Shown: positions 43,627 to 52,117 of the stretch, one piece after another
Position numbering within the stretch: position 1 is the stretch's first letter
Layout: each line of letters starts with the position of its first letter
NCBI RefSeq assembly: GCF_042847215.1
Contig: NZ_AP031500.1
Coordinates: forward strand, 3,596,001 to 3,660,000
Reading direction: 5' to 3'
From: Gilvimarinus japonicus
GTDB lineage: Bacteria > Pseudomonadota > Gammaproteobacteria > Pseudomonadales > Cellvibrionaceae
DNA length: 64,000 nt
Translations under genes and position numbers: made by a program
Notes under the pieces: generated by a model
Seen by the model: the letters and a program-made list of their open reading frames with translations, nothing else
Databases searched by the model: none
Told to the model about the DNA's origin: nothing

Positions 43627-44587
43627 GCTAGACGGCCAACAATGGCGCTGGCCCCAAGGCCAATGGCTGGGCATTAGCGGCCCGTCGGGCTGTGGTAAAA
43701 CGCAACTGTTAACTCATATGGCCTGCGGCACCAAAGGCTTATTGCAGCGCGGTGCGCAAACTAATTTACTGACACTACCCAGCCATAAGCGCGGCTTGGG
43801 CTGGGCCGCGCAAAGTGCCGCGCTCTGGCCCAACCAGCGGGTACACACCATGCTCAACGCATTGGCCGCATTGCACCAGGCTAACCATTGGCAGCGCGAT
43901 GCCCACGAGTTAGGCATCACTCCCTTGCTGCAACAATATACCGACACCCTATCGGGCGGCGAGCGGCAGCGGGTCGCGTTATTAGCGGCCGTGATATGCG
44001 CAAAAAATTTACTGTTATTAGATGAACCCGTATCGGCACTAGACGCTAACGCGGCTCACCACGTATTAAACGCTATACGCCACATCACCGCCCAGCGTGA
44101 ACTTTCGGCCATTTTAGTCAGCCATCAATGGCAAGATTTAGCCGCCACCTGCCACTGGGTGTATCACTGGCAAAGCAACAGCTTCAGCACCTTAGCCGAT
44201 GCCCACCGGGCCCACGTACTCAACCACCCCAGTAACGCCTGCGCCCTGTGGCCGCTAGACGGCCCGTCACTAAACGGCCAAGTGCTGGTAAATGGCCAGC
44301 CCCTCGATTGCGGCCCGCTCGCGCCCAACACCTTGCGCGTCCGCATCGATGCTCACGAAGTTTCCATTGCCCACCAGCAACCCGGCCCTTCCAGCATTGC
44401 CAACACGCTTAGCGTCACCGTTACCGGTTTAAGCCACATTAGCGACACCAGCTTAATAGCCACCCTCGACTGGCACGGTTACCAGCTATACGCGCTTATT
44501 ACCCCAAAAGCGGCAACAACCTTAGGCTTGGCAAAAGGGCTTTGCGTTTATGCACAATTTAAAGCCCACGCGGTTAACAGCGCTTAG
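43613..44587 (+). CDS. modC: Molybdate ABC transporter ATP-binding protein
   Basis: A 324-residue protein starting with GTG. Walker A 'GPSGCGKT' near 23-30, signature 'LSGGERQR', Walker B 'LLLLDEP', then 'VSHQWQDLAATCHWVYH'. A C-terminal TOBE/Mop-like domain (about 255-320, 'ANTLSVTVTGLSHI') marks it as ModC rather than another ABC ATPase. It energises molybdate import. The start overlaps the modB end, so the three genes are coupled. Confidence 0.93.
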   Translation: MWQLELDGQQWRWPQGQWLGISGPSGCGKTQLLTHMACGTKGLLQRGAQTNLLTLPSHKRGLGWAAQSAALWPNQRVHTMLNALAALHQANHWQRDAHELGITPLLQQYTDTLSGGERQRVALLAAVICAKNLLLLDEPVSALDANAAHHVLNAIRHITAQRELSAILVSHQWQDLAATCHWVYHWQSNSFSTLADAHRAHVLNHPSNACALWPLDGPSLNGQVLVNGQPLDCGPLAPNTLRVRIDAHEVSIAHQQPGPSSIANTLSVTVTGLSHISDTSLIATLDWHGYQLYALITPKAATTLGLAKGLCVYAQFKAHAVNSA

Positions 44588-44970
44588 GCCGCGCCTTAGC
44601 CACAATAGTGCCAACCGCATCACAAACTTAGCAACCCCACCACTAGGTTAGCCCCGTTACCCGCCCAGTCTTATAAAATGTTCGCCCTAGGTAACAGGCG
44701 CTTTCAGCGCTGCGTTAATGGAATCAATAAACACCGCAACAGGACGCGCCCCATGCTTACCCTACCCCGCAAACTATTTCGCAGTTTTCGCCATACGCAA
44801 CGGTTTGGTATTGGTATTTACCACCATCGTTAAGCTTATAAAAAGCTCCGTTGCGTTTTAAGCGTAGCGGTATAAAACCACAAAAATGGCGGCTTGGGCC
44901 TCTCTGATGGTGACGGTTGGCCTACCTAAAGGCGCACCTAATGCGACACATCAAAGATAGCGATTATATT
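44588..44970. other. Boundary stretch between modC and the toxin-debris island
   Basis: 383 bp with no confident gene. ACGCAACGG (44795-44803) and CCGTTGCGT (44848-44856) are perfect inverted 9-mers 44 nt apart. A 26-codon frame with an ATG at 44753 (MLTLPRKLFRSFRH...) is not convincing. From about 44950 the sequence becomes AT-rich, marking the start of foreign-looking DNA. Confidence 0.45.
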
Positions 44971-46035
44971 ATGATGGATTTAGAAAGTTACAAAATTATA
45001 CTAAGTAAATATTCGATTACCGACTGTGCTGTTGCGACAAAAGACGTATTCGTTTTTATTATCTCCGAGATATTAACCGACGAAGAAATTGAATACTACG
45101 AGGAGAATGATTATGACTTGGATTATCGACCAAAAAAGTTAGTAACTTTTTTAAGAAAGGGAGACTCTCAAGGTCGCCACTGGGTTCAAGATCACCTAAT
45201 CGGCTGGGACACCCCACGCATCGGCGCGTGCAACAAGCCGCGCAATCACTCCATTACGCTTGAAATATCGACCCGTCTGGACCATCAGGCTTTTATAACC
45301 GGCAATGGCCCTGCCGAGAAAATGCTTTTCCCACCCAGAGTTGCCAAAAACGGCGTTCCGCTAGGTGGGTTTGTTCGAGGCGGTATTCGTCGGACGAAAA
45401 CTATCGATGGCTGGGCCTACGCCGTTGGCGGCAACCGCACATTAGGCAAGTTTTTAGACAAAGATCAGTGGCAAACCCTGAATAAAAATCTACCTAAAAT
45501 GCCAAAAGAACAAATGGAGTCGTTTTTAGATTCCGGGTTCGAAGACATAGACGGTTTTAGCGAAACCGACATTTACACCGCCGGCGGCCATGGCGACGTG
45601 TGGCATTTTGATGGTGAAAACTGGACCCCCATCCCTTTCCCGTCTAACGATCCTTTAGAGTCACTTTGCTGCGCGGGCGATGGCTATGTGTACATCTCGG
45701 GCTACCAAGGCATTACCTTTAAAGGCCGCGGCGACCATTGGACCATCATTAACCGCTACGGTATTACCCTTGGCTTTAGAGACATGGTGTGGCACAAAGA
45801 CCGTGTTTATTGCACCAGCGATTACGGCTTATGGGAGATTGTTGATGACAAGGTGCAACGTGCTGATGTACCCGATGAAATTACCGCCTGCTCGGGGCAC
45901 TTATACGCTAACAATGGTGTGATGCTACTCGCCGGTTTAGGCGGTGCAGCCTTTTGTGAAGATGGCGAATGGACGCTGCTGTTCAACAGCTCCACCATGG
46001 ACACGCTAGTAGAGCTAGAAGCGCTAAAACAATAA
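44971..46035 (+). CDS. Putative immunity protein, beta-propeller-like, copy 1
   Basis: Start at 44971 (or 44974) is placed by alignment to the paralogue at 46443, which begins 'MIDLEAYK'; here it is 'MMDLESYK'. The TTG upstream at 44917 is not needed. The 354-residue protein is soluble and built of repeats of the kind 'GGHGDVWHFDGENW', 'GDGYVYISGYQGITF', 'KDRVYCTSDYGLWEI', as in Kelch/BNR-like propellers. It ends 'EWTLLFNSSTMDTLVEL'. Because a GHH2-toxin C-terminus follows directly and a second copy follows that, I infer it neutralises that nuclease class. AT-rich at its 5' end. Confidence 0.8.
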   Translation: MMDLESYKIILSKYSITDCAVATKDVFVFIISEILTDEEIEYYEENDYDLDYRPKKLVTFLRKGDSQGRHWVQDHLIGWDTPRIGACNKPRNHSITLEISTRLDHQAFITGNGPAEKMLFPPRVAKNGVPLGGFVRGGIRRTKTIDGWAYAVGGNRTLGKFLDKDQWQTLNKNLPKMPKEQMESFLDSGFEDIDGFSETDIYTAGGHGDVWHFDGENWTPIPFPSNDPLESLCCAGDGYVYISGYQGITFKGRGDHWTIINRYGITLGFRDMVWHKDRVYCTSDYGLWEIVDDKVQRADVPDEITACSGHLYANNGVMLLAGLGGAAFCEDGEWTLLFNSSTMDTLVELEALKQ

Positions 46036-46434
46036 AAGCGTATACCCGATTATAAATACAATGAGGCGCCCGTTATGTGTTTGGAGGGTACCAAAAACGA
46101 CGCAGAATGGGGCAGCCATGACAAAGCCCATAGCAACTTAGAAGTTGGGATGGATAAGTATAGGCAAAATAGACAGCTAGACAAAAAAATACCGATATCA
46201 TTTCATATGAAAAAAAGCTCTAAACTTTGCATTGATGCAGTACGTGAATCCGCCGCCAAAAATTGCGACTCAAAGTGCCTGCAAGCGCAATTAGATTACC
46301 ACTATAAGCAATGCAAAGATCTAGAGGCCGAAGCCAGCGACGAGAGCGATGCGGAGAAGCTTGAGCCTAATGCAGGAACGGGCAGGCTTCCGACGCTGCC
46401 CAAGAAAGTTACTGACGACAACTTCGAAGGATAA
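46036..46434 (+). pseudogene. C-terminal remnant of a GHH2-type nuclease toxin
   Basis: The 119-codon frame from the ATG at 46075 reads 'MCLEGTKNDAEWGSHDKAH', then 'SKLCIDAVRESAAKNC' and 'CLQAQLDYHYKQC'. This is the order seen in the second half of Tox-GHH2 nuclease domains, found at the ends of PAAR/Rhs polymorphic toxins. In the same frame, upstream of that ATG and right up to the stop of copy 1, the reading 'YKYNEAPV' continues the similarity, so the toxin was cut, not initiated, here. The catalytic GHH segment and all N-terminal delivery parts are missing. GAGG near 46062 might still allow translation of the fragment. It is presumably inactive as a nuclease. Confidence 0.72.
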
Positions 46435-46442
46435 ACATATAG

Positions 46443-47492
46443 ATGATCGACTTAGAAGCATATAAAAAAGTATTCCAAAATTACTCCATTACTGACTGCG
46501 CGGTAAGAACCAAAGATTTATTTGTTTTTATCGGCTCACAACTGCTAACCGATGAAGAAGTGGTCGAATATGAAGAGAATGATTACGATTTTTCTTTACG
46601 CCCTAAAAAGGTAGTAACCTTTGCACGACAAGGCGATGGCAAGGGGAACCAATGGTTCCATAACCACCTTATTGGCTGGCACACATGCCGCATAGGTGCC
46701 ACCAACCATCCCAAAAGTCACTCCATTACGGTCGCGAGCGATGACTTAGAAGATCGCGTTTACGTTACGGGGAGCGGGCCAGCTCATGAGGATACCCGCA
46801 TTCAAGCAATTGTACGCGGAGGTGTTCGAAGAGGTGCTATAACACGCTTGAAAACCATTGCTGGCTGGCTGTATTTTTGTGGGGGAAATCGCACAGTAGC
46901 AAAACGCTTAGATGAGAGCAGTTGGATATCACTGGTCGATACATTGCCCGATCTAGACACCGGCGACATTATCAGAGATATAACCGAAGCCGGCTTTTCC
47001 GACATCGACGGTTTTAGCGAGAATGACCTGTACGCCGCAGGCGGCCATGGTGACGTATGGCACTTTAACGGCCAGCTGTGGCGCGCCATCGCTTTCCCCA
47101 GCAACCAAACTCTTAAATCTATATGTTGCGGCGGTGATGGCAAGGTGTACATCTCCGGCTACGAAGCCGAGACGTATATGGGCCGCGACAACAAATGGAA
47201 AAAGATCTACAGCGGTGGCATCTCCACCGGCTTCAGAGACATGGTGTGGTTTGGCGATAGGGTTTGGTGCACCAATGACTACGGCGTGTGGACGATTTAT
47301 AAAGGTAAAGTAAAGCGCGCCGACCTACCCGCCAATATCGAGGCGTGCGCCGGGCACCTGTACGTTAACGGCGGCGTGATGCTGCTGGCCGGTTTAAGCG
47401 GCGCGGCCTTTTGCGAAAATGGCGAATGGACGCTGCTGTTTAACTCTTTCACCATGAACAAGCTGGTTGAAGTTGACGAGCACGAGGGCTAG
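46443..47492 (+). CDS. Putative immunity protein, beta-propeller-like, copy 2
   Basis: A 349-residue paralogue of the protein at 44971-46035, similar over its whole length ('YSITDCAVRTKDLFVFIG', 'LLTDEEVVEYEENDYDF', 'FSDIDGFSENDLYAAGGHGD', 'GEWTLLFNSF'). The central part around residues 115-125 is shorter than in copy 1. AAGGA lies 12 nt before the ATG. It starts 8 bp after the toxin remnant, the normal position of an immunity gene behind its toxin, so this is the better candidate for the original partner. Soluble, no signal peptide. Confidence 0.82.
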   Translation: MIDLEAYKKVFQNYSITDCAVRTKDLFVFIGSQLLTDEEVVEYEENDYDFSLRPKKVVTFARQGDGKGNQWFHNHLIGWHTCRIGATNHPKSHSITVASDDLEDRVYVTGSGPAHEDTRIQAIVRGGVRRGAITRLKTIAGWLYFCGGNRTVAKRLDESSWISLVDTLPDLDTGDIIRDITEAGFSDIDGFSENDLYAAGGHGDVWHFNGQLWRAIAFPSNQTLKSICCGGDGKVYISGYEAETYMGRDNKWKKIYSGGISTGFRDMVWFGDRVWCTNDYGVWTIYKGKVKRADLPANIEACAGHLYVNGGVMLLAGLSGAAFCENGEWTLLFNSFTMNKLVEVDEHEG

Positions 47493-47737
47493 TGCACCCA
47501 TGCAATCTTTACACGCCTTACGCGTCCTCATCCACAAAATATCAAGCGCCACACGGGTTATGCAGCCGACGCCTCGCACATGAAAGCATTCCCATTGTCG
47601 TTGTGCCGAAAATACTGCATGCGATCGCAGCTAGAAGATGTTTACGAGCGGGCACGTAAACAATCGGTGTAGTGGCATACTGGATTTGGCCACCCGATTA
47701 GAGGTGATAATATCACCGCACTCATACAGGTGGCACA
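47493..47737. other. Non-coding gap containing the left part of an IS3-type element
   Basis: No gene supported. A 30-codon frame (47580-47672) is too short to call. GGTGATA-A-TATCACC (47703-47717) is a perfect palindrome just before the orfA remnant and probably belongs to the element's promoter or operator. Confidence 0.45.
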
Positions 47738-47872
47738 ATGACAAAACGAACCAGACCAACCTATTCTCCAGAATTTCACTTCGAAGTGGCTCAAGAGGTC
47801 GTCGATAAAGGGCGGAGCATCCACGTTGTGGCTGACAGTCTCGGCATAGGAAAATCCACTGTCGACACATAA
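47738..47872 (+). pseudogene. IS3-family transposase OrfA remnant
   Basis: An ATG at 47738 with AGGTGG upstream opens 44 codons: 'MTKRTRPTYSPEFHFEVAQE', 'VVDKGRSIHVVADSLGIGKS', 'TVDT', then TAA. This is the helix-turn-helix start of an IS3-family OrfA (HTH_8 type). It breaks off just after the 'GKSTVD' of the HTH where the family continues for another 50 residues; OrfB and the right end are absent. Directly beyond the break the immunity copy 3 begins, so the element seems to have carried out, or been cut by, a deletion. Confidence 0.85.
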
Positions 47873-48130
47873 CAGAAAATTCACCGTAACACCTCAAGCG
47901 TGCTCTATAACGACAGCGTATGGTTTGATAATAAACTGTGGCTAAGCTCGGATTACGAATTTAAAACCGTCACCGGCGATAAAGTCGAGCCCGCCATGTT
48001 TGGCGAACAGCGCCTGCCCTTTAGCGGCCACATGGACGCTCGCGACGGTTTGTTAGTCATCGCCAGCTTGCATCAGGTATACGCTTTTGATGGCAAGCAA
48101 TGGCAATGCTTGGTGTCGCCTTATGAGTAA
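47873..48130 (+). pseudogene. Immunity protein copy 3, C-terminal fragment
   Basis: About 85 codons. 'QKIHRN', 'SVWFDNKLWLSSDYEF' and 'GLLVIASLHQVYAFDGKQW' align in order with 'KKIYSG', 'MVWFGDRVWCTNDYGV' and 'VMLLAGLSGAAFCENGEW' of copy 2. The similarity starts immediately after the stop of the OrfA remnant and in the same frame. The N-terminal three quarters are missing. A GTG at 47900 could start a 76-residue peptide, but there is no sign it is functional. Confidence 0.78.
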
Positions 48131-48221
48131 AGCTCGATTGCTATTAGGGTTTAACTGAATGGCACGTATACGGCTGATGCCTTTACACTCGGAATTTTTA
48201 TTTTTAAATAATATAATTCAC

Positions 48222-48259
48222 CCTGTCGTGGCCGCCCTGTTACGGTTGGCCACGACAGG
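48222..48259. terminator. Perfect 12-bp hairpin downstream of the cytochrome b562 gene
   Basis: CCTGTCGTGGCC (48222-48233) pairs exactly with GGCCACGACAGG (48248-48259) around a 14-nt loop. On the minus strand it lies 20 bp after the stop of the cytochrome gene, and AT-rich sequence follows. It probably terminates or protects that transcript. Confidence 0.65.
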
Positions 48260-48278
48260 CACTGTGCGAAAAAAAACC

Positions 48279-48647
48279 TTACTTATCGACGTTAAGCTTA
48301 TCGTGATACTCTTTGCGCACTTCGCCAAGCTGTTTAAATAAACCTTTGGCGGCAGCCAAATCGTCGGCTTTAAGCGCCGCATCAATTTTGTCAATCAAGG
48401 GGGAAACCTCGTTCATACCGTTATCGAACTCTGATTGATCTTCTGCGGGTACCTTTTGTTTTTGGGCGACAAGTTGCGCCTGTTTAAAATTAACCCATTC
48501 GGCTTTAACCGCCGCGATGTCATCGCTTTTGCGCATCACTTTAAACGATTCGCCCATCGACTCCATCGACTCGTGCAGCTCATCGTGTTTAGAACACCCC
48601 ATTAACAACACGGCGGGCAATACGATGATTAACAGTAATAGCTTCAT
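48279..48647 (-). CDS. Cytochrome b562-like lipoprotein
   Basis: A 122-residue protein with lipobox 'LLMGCS' (Cys18) and a four-helix-bundle mature part. 'ESMESMGESFKVM' in helix 1 could give the axial Met and 'LGEVRKEYHDKLN' at the end gives the His seen in cytochrome b562. The helix-3/4 pattern 'LIDKIDAALKADDLAAAKGLF' also fits. It would be an envelope-anchored electron carrier; heme binding is inferred. Monocistronic, divergent from the PadR gene. Confidence 0.82.
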   Translation of the reverse strand: MKLLLLIIVLPAVLLMGCSKHDELHESMESMGESFKVMRKSDDIAAVKAEWVNFKQAQLVAQKQKVPAEDQSEFDNGMNEVSPLIDKIDAALKADDLAAAKGLFKQLGEVRKEYHDKLNVDK

Positions 48648-48728
48648 AACATTCTCCTAATGGCTCGGTTTGGCTCATGATACCTAGGACAGGCACGCAA
48701 ACAAATCCCCCCGAGCAAAATTACCCGC

Positions 48729-48781
48729 TTGACAACGCAGTACTGTGCGATACATAGTATATACTGTGCAAAACACAGTAT
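48729..48781 (+). promoter_or_regulatory. Promoter and palindromic operator of the PadR gene
   Basis: TTGACA at 48729-48734 is followed by TACATA (48751-48756, 16-bp spacing) as a likely -10. Directly downstream, ATACTGTG (48761-48768) and CACAGTAT (48774-48781) are perfect arms around CAAAA; another half-site TACTGTG lies at 48741-48747. The dyad overlaps the start of transcription, as expected for autorepression by PadR. Confidence 0.75.
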
Positions 48782-48791
48782 AGGTAACATT

Positions 48792-49133
48792 TTGACCGAT
48801 GACCCCGAACGATTAACCAAATTAACCATGGAACTGCGCCGGGGGCTGCTGGTTATGGCGGTGCTTGAGGCGCTGGTGCAACCGCATTACGGCTATTCTT
48901 TGCGGCGGTTTTTACAAGAGCACGGGCTGGAGGTGGACGAAGGTACGCTTTACCCATTACTGCGCCGGCTGGAAAGCCAAGAGTTACTGAGCAGTGAATG
49001 GCAGGTGCAAGAGGGGCGCAAGCGACGGGTGTATCGGCTGTCCGGTACTGGCGATACCGCCCGCTTAGCAATGACCGATGAATGGCAAAGCTTAAATCAG
49101 GCATTAAAAAATATTAAAGAGGCCACCCAATGA
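48792..49133 (+). CDS. PadR family transcriptional regulator
   Basis: The longest frame begins at 48729 inside the promoter, which rules that start out. The likely start is the TTG at 48792 or the ATG at 48828 ('MELRRGLLVMAVLEAL'). The winged-helix domain shows the PadR signature 'YGYSLRRFLQEHGLEVDEGTLYPLLRRLE' (split) and 'GRKRRVYRLSGTG'. The stop overlaps the start of the HAAS-domain gene in ATGA. The pair forms an operon behind a palindromic operator, so it is probably self-regulated. Confidence 0.9.
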   Translation: MTDDPERLTKLTMELRRGLLVMAVLEALVQPHYGYSLRRFLQEHGLEVDEGTLYPLLRRLESQELLSSEWQVQEGRKRRVYRLSGTGDTARLAMTDEWQSLNQALKNIKEATQ

Positions 49134-50068
49134 ACTGGCTAGAGCGCTATAGCTTTGCGGTTAAATCTCACTTACCGCCGAGTGTTAGAAACGATGTGGC
49201 GGATGAGTTGTTAAGTGACCTACAGGACGAGCGGGATTACCGCGCCAAGTCTTTAGGCCGCCCGCTTAATGAGGACGAACTTAAAGCGCTGTTGCGCGAA
49301 CGCGGCCATCCGATGTTAGTAGCGGCGGACTTTCAACCGCGCCCTACGCTGGTAAGCGAAAGCCTGTTCCCTATTTATCTGCAATTGTTGCAATGGATGG
49401 TAATCGCCATTGCCGTGTTACACATATGCTTTGCGGCAGCCGGATTGATCGAGCAGGGCGAGGGGCGCTTTTGGCAAGCTCTGCCGCAAACGCTGTGGAG
49501 CATTTTAGAGAAAAGCTTATACGGCTTTGCCTGGCTGACGCTAATTTTTTATCTGGTGGGCGAATCCGTTAGCCGCACAGATTTATTTAAACACTGGACG
49601 CCAGACTCACTGCCCAACGTTGTCGCGCAGGGGGAGTACATCAGTCGCACCGGGTCTGCCTTTGAGTTGGTGGTGACCGTTTATTTTGCTGCATGGCTAA
49701 ACCATATTATTCCGCAAAGCTTGGGCGAGCAGCCCGTTGCGCTGCTGTTTTCTGAGCAATGGCTCGCGCTATTGCCCTGGATTAATGCTGTGCTTGTCGC
49801 TGGGATGATTATCAGTGCGGTAAAACTATGGTCGCCCTACTGGAGCCGCCGCAAGATTATGGCCGAGTTAGCGCTGTATGTTCCCACGCTGATGATTATG
49901 GCGGTTATTTACCGCGAGGATAGCGCGCTAACTATTATCACGGGAGCGGATGAGGCCGCCAAGCGGTTTGTGATATCCGCCGATTGGATTGCACTGGGGG
50001 TACTGGGTTTCGCCGTGTTTGTCATCGTTGATACGGCATTAAAAATTAACAAGTTGCGGGCCATTTAG
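49130..50068 (+). CDS. HAAS-domain integral membrane protein
   Basis: A 312-residue protein. Residues 1-70 resemble the HAAS/DUF1700 signalling domain that partners with PadR regulators ('RYSFAVKSHLPPSVRNDVADELLSDL', split; 'LLRERGHPMLVAADFQP'). Six predicted membrane segments follow. In this family the PadR repressor controls the membrane protein, which may sense envelope conditions. Translationally coupled to the padR gene. Confidence 0.82.
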   Translation: MNWLERYSFAVKSHLPPSVRNDVADELLSDLQDERDYRAKSLGRPLNEDELKALLRERGHPMLVAADFQPRPTLVSESLFPIYLQLLQWMVIAIAVLHICFAAAGLIEQGEGRFWQALPQTLWSILEKSLYGFAWLTLIFYLVGESVSRTDLFKHWTPDSLPNVVAQGEYISRTGSAFELVVTVYFAAWLNHIIPQSLGEQPVALLFSEQWLALLPWINAVLVAGMIISAVKLWSPYWSRRKIMAELALYVPTLMIMAVIYREDSALTIITGADEAAKRFVISADWIALGVLGFAVFVIVDTALKINKLRAI

Positions 50069-50084
50069 CGTTAAGGGGCACGGG

Positions 50085-51842
50085 TTATTTTTCGGCCGCA
50101 GGTTTAGTGGCCGGCGGCTGATTCGGGTCTTGATCCAGCACGGCATCCAACGCATCGGCTAAAATTGGGTAAACAGTAAAATTACCGTTCTCGGGTTTAA
50201 TACCGGCTTTGACCATGGCTTTTAGCGGCTGAAACTGAATGTCGGAGAAAATCAGTTGGCATTTGTGTTTTTTGCAGCGGGTGATAAACCCCGTTAAGCC
50301 ATCGAGCCCGCCAGCGTCGAGCAGTGGTACACCGTCCATGTGGATGACCAGACCTTGTTGATCTTTAGCAAGTGCGTCCAACTCGTTAAATATTTTATCG
50401 GCGGCGGCAAAAAACAGCGGGCCCGATATTTTGATCACACGCCAGCCGTCCGGCAGTGGCCGGGGTACGTGCTTAAGCGCTTTGGTGATATCGCGCGCTT
50501 TGGTCATTGTGGCGATATCGCGCATAAACAGCAAAGCGGCAATCACTACCGCCGAGCCAATGGCCACTACCATATCCACCAATAATGTGAGCGAAAAGCA
50601 AACCACAAAAACCACCACATCGGCGGTGGGTGCGGTGCGCACCGTGTTTAAAATTTGCCGCCCGTGGCACATTCGCCAAGCGACAATCACCACCAATGTC
50701 GCCATACAAGCCATGGGTAGGTGTTTAAGATAAGGCGACGCCCACAACAGGCAAACCGCAATAACGCCGGTGTGAATAACGGCTGCCAAAGGGGTAGCGG
50801 CACCAGCGCGAAAATTGGTGGTCGAGCGGGCAAGTTCGGGGGCGGCGCTAAACCCACCAAAAAATGGCGCAACGATATTGCCGACCCCTTGGCCAAACAG
50901 TTCGGCGTTGGCGTGGTAGCGCTGGCCGGTTAGGCGCTCTAGCATCACCGCACACAGCAGCGCTTCAATGGCCCCCAATAGCGCAATCGTCAGCGCTTGC
51001 GGCAGCACTTCGCCCAACATTTCGAAAGTCCAATAGTTACCCTCGATACCCTGCCAAGGCAGCTCAAAGTGCGGTAAAAAGTTGGGAATCCCTGCGGCGG
51101 TATGCCCCGCCAGCGCATGATATTCAAATGAACTGGCAATGGTTGCCACCGGATAGCCGTAATTGGCTAACAACAGTGCCACAATCACGCCGGCCAGCAG
51201 TGTCACAAGGTGAGCCGGGATCGGGACCTTCGCCCTAGGCCAAAGATACATCACCACAAAGGATACTGCCGTGACCATCAGGGTCGGCCAGTGAATGGTG
51301 GGCAGGTGGCGGATAATATCCCACAGTTTTGCAAAGTAAAAATTGGGCAGCTGCTCGGTAAGAACCAGGCCAAACAGGTCGGGGATTTGTAAAGTGGCGA
51401 TAATAACGGCAATACCGAGCGTAAAACCGAAAGTAACCGTATGGGGGATATAGCTAAGCACCCGGCCAAACTGCGCCACGGCCATCAATAAGATAAACGT
51501 ACCCGCCAGAAGCGTTGTTAACATTAAGCCGGGCAACCCGTACTGTTGCACAACGGGTTGTAAGATCACCACAAACGCGGCGGTTGGGCCAGAGACGGAG
51601 TAACGCGAGCCACCCAGCACGGCCATGAGGAGTCCGGCGACCAATGATGTATACAAACCATGCTGCGGAGGTACACCAATGGCGATGGCCAGTGCCATAG
51701 ATAGCGGGATCGCGGAGATACCCACGGTAAGCCCCGCCATGACATCGCCACGCAGCTTATTTAAGCTGTAGCCTTCTTTCAGGCAGCTGTCGCTTAACCC
51801 GCTGGCAATACGCAGCCCCTGAAGTTGGCGACGCGCTGACAT
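50085..51842 (-). CDS. SulP family anion transporter with STAS domain
   Basis: A start at 51842 is chosen for the strong AAAGGAGGGAG upstream; the longer frame to 51932 is rejected. The 585-residue protein has 10-12 membrane segments with 'GDVMAGLTVGISAIPLSMALA' (split) and 'VSGPTAAFVVILQP', the SulP family's first conserved region. A cytoplasmic STAS domain follows at about 455-560 ('ISGPLFFAAADKIFNELD', 'VIHMDGVPLLDAGGLDGL'). Members move sulfate, bicarbonate or other anions; no carbonic anhydrase is adjacent to indicate which. Confidence 0.92.
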   Translation of the reverse strand: MSARRQLQGLRIASGLSDSCLKEGYSLNKLRGDVMAGLTVGISAIPLSMALAIAIGVPPQHGLYTSLVAGLLMAVLGGSRYSVSGPTAAFVVILQPVVQQYGLPGLMLTTLLAGTFILLMAVAQFGRVLSYIPHTVTFGFTLGIAVIIATLQIPDLFGLVLTEQLPNFYFAKLWDIIRHLPTIHWPTLMVTAVSFVVMYLWPRAKVPIPAHLVTLLAGVIVALLLANYGYPVATIASSFEYHALAGHTAAGIPNFLPHFELPWQGIEGNYWTFEMLGEVLPQALTIALLGAIEALLCAVMLERLTGQRYHANAELFGQGVGNIVAPFFGGFSAAPELARSTTNFRAGAATPLAAVIHTGVIAVCLLWASPYLKHLPMACMATLVVIVAWRMCHGRQILNTVRTAPTADVVVFVVCFSLTLLVDMVVAIGSAVVIAALLFMRDIATMTKARDITKALKHVPRPLPDGWRVIKISGPLFFAAADKIFNELDALAKDQQGLVIHMDGVPLLDAGGLDGLTGFITRCKKHKCQLIFSDIQFQPLKAMVKAGIKPENGNFTVYPILADALDAVLDQDPNQPPATKPAAEK

Positions 51843-52117
51843 AGCTCCCTCCTTTGTAACTAAAGCCTCATTATACGTACTAAGGTGGCGGTGAGTAATA
51901 CTGATGTCCATCAAGCAACATAAGCGCGCCACAGACCAGCCCTACATACTCTCGCCACTGGCAATAGGCGCTTTACTACGCCCTTGGGCGGTGAGTTGCC
52001 AACCAGCGGCCGAGCGGTATAACATCAAACGCACCATAACAACCATACGTTCGGCTGAACCTTGCGCTACGGCCACACGGCTATGCGCGGTTCCCCATCT
52101 TACGCGACGAGTATTCT

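Noticed and set aside
44753..44833. 26-codon frame between modC and the immunity gene
   Set aside because: Too short, no recognisable product, in a segment dominated by inverted repeats.
47580..47672. 30-codon frame before the IS remnant
   Set aside because: No ribosome-binding site and no similarity that I can see; length is expected by chance.
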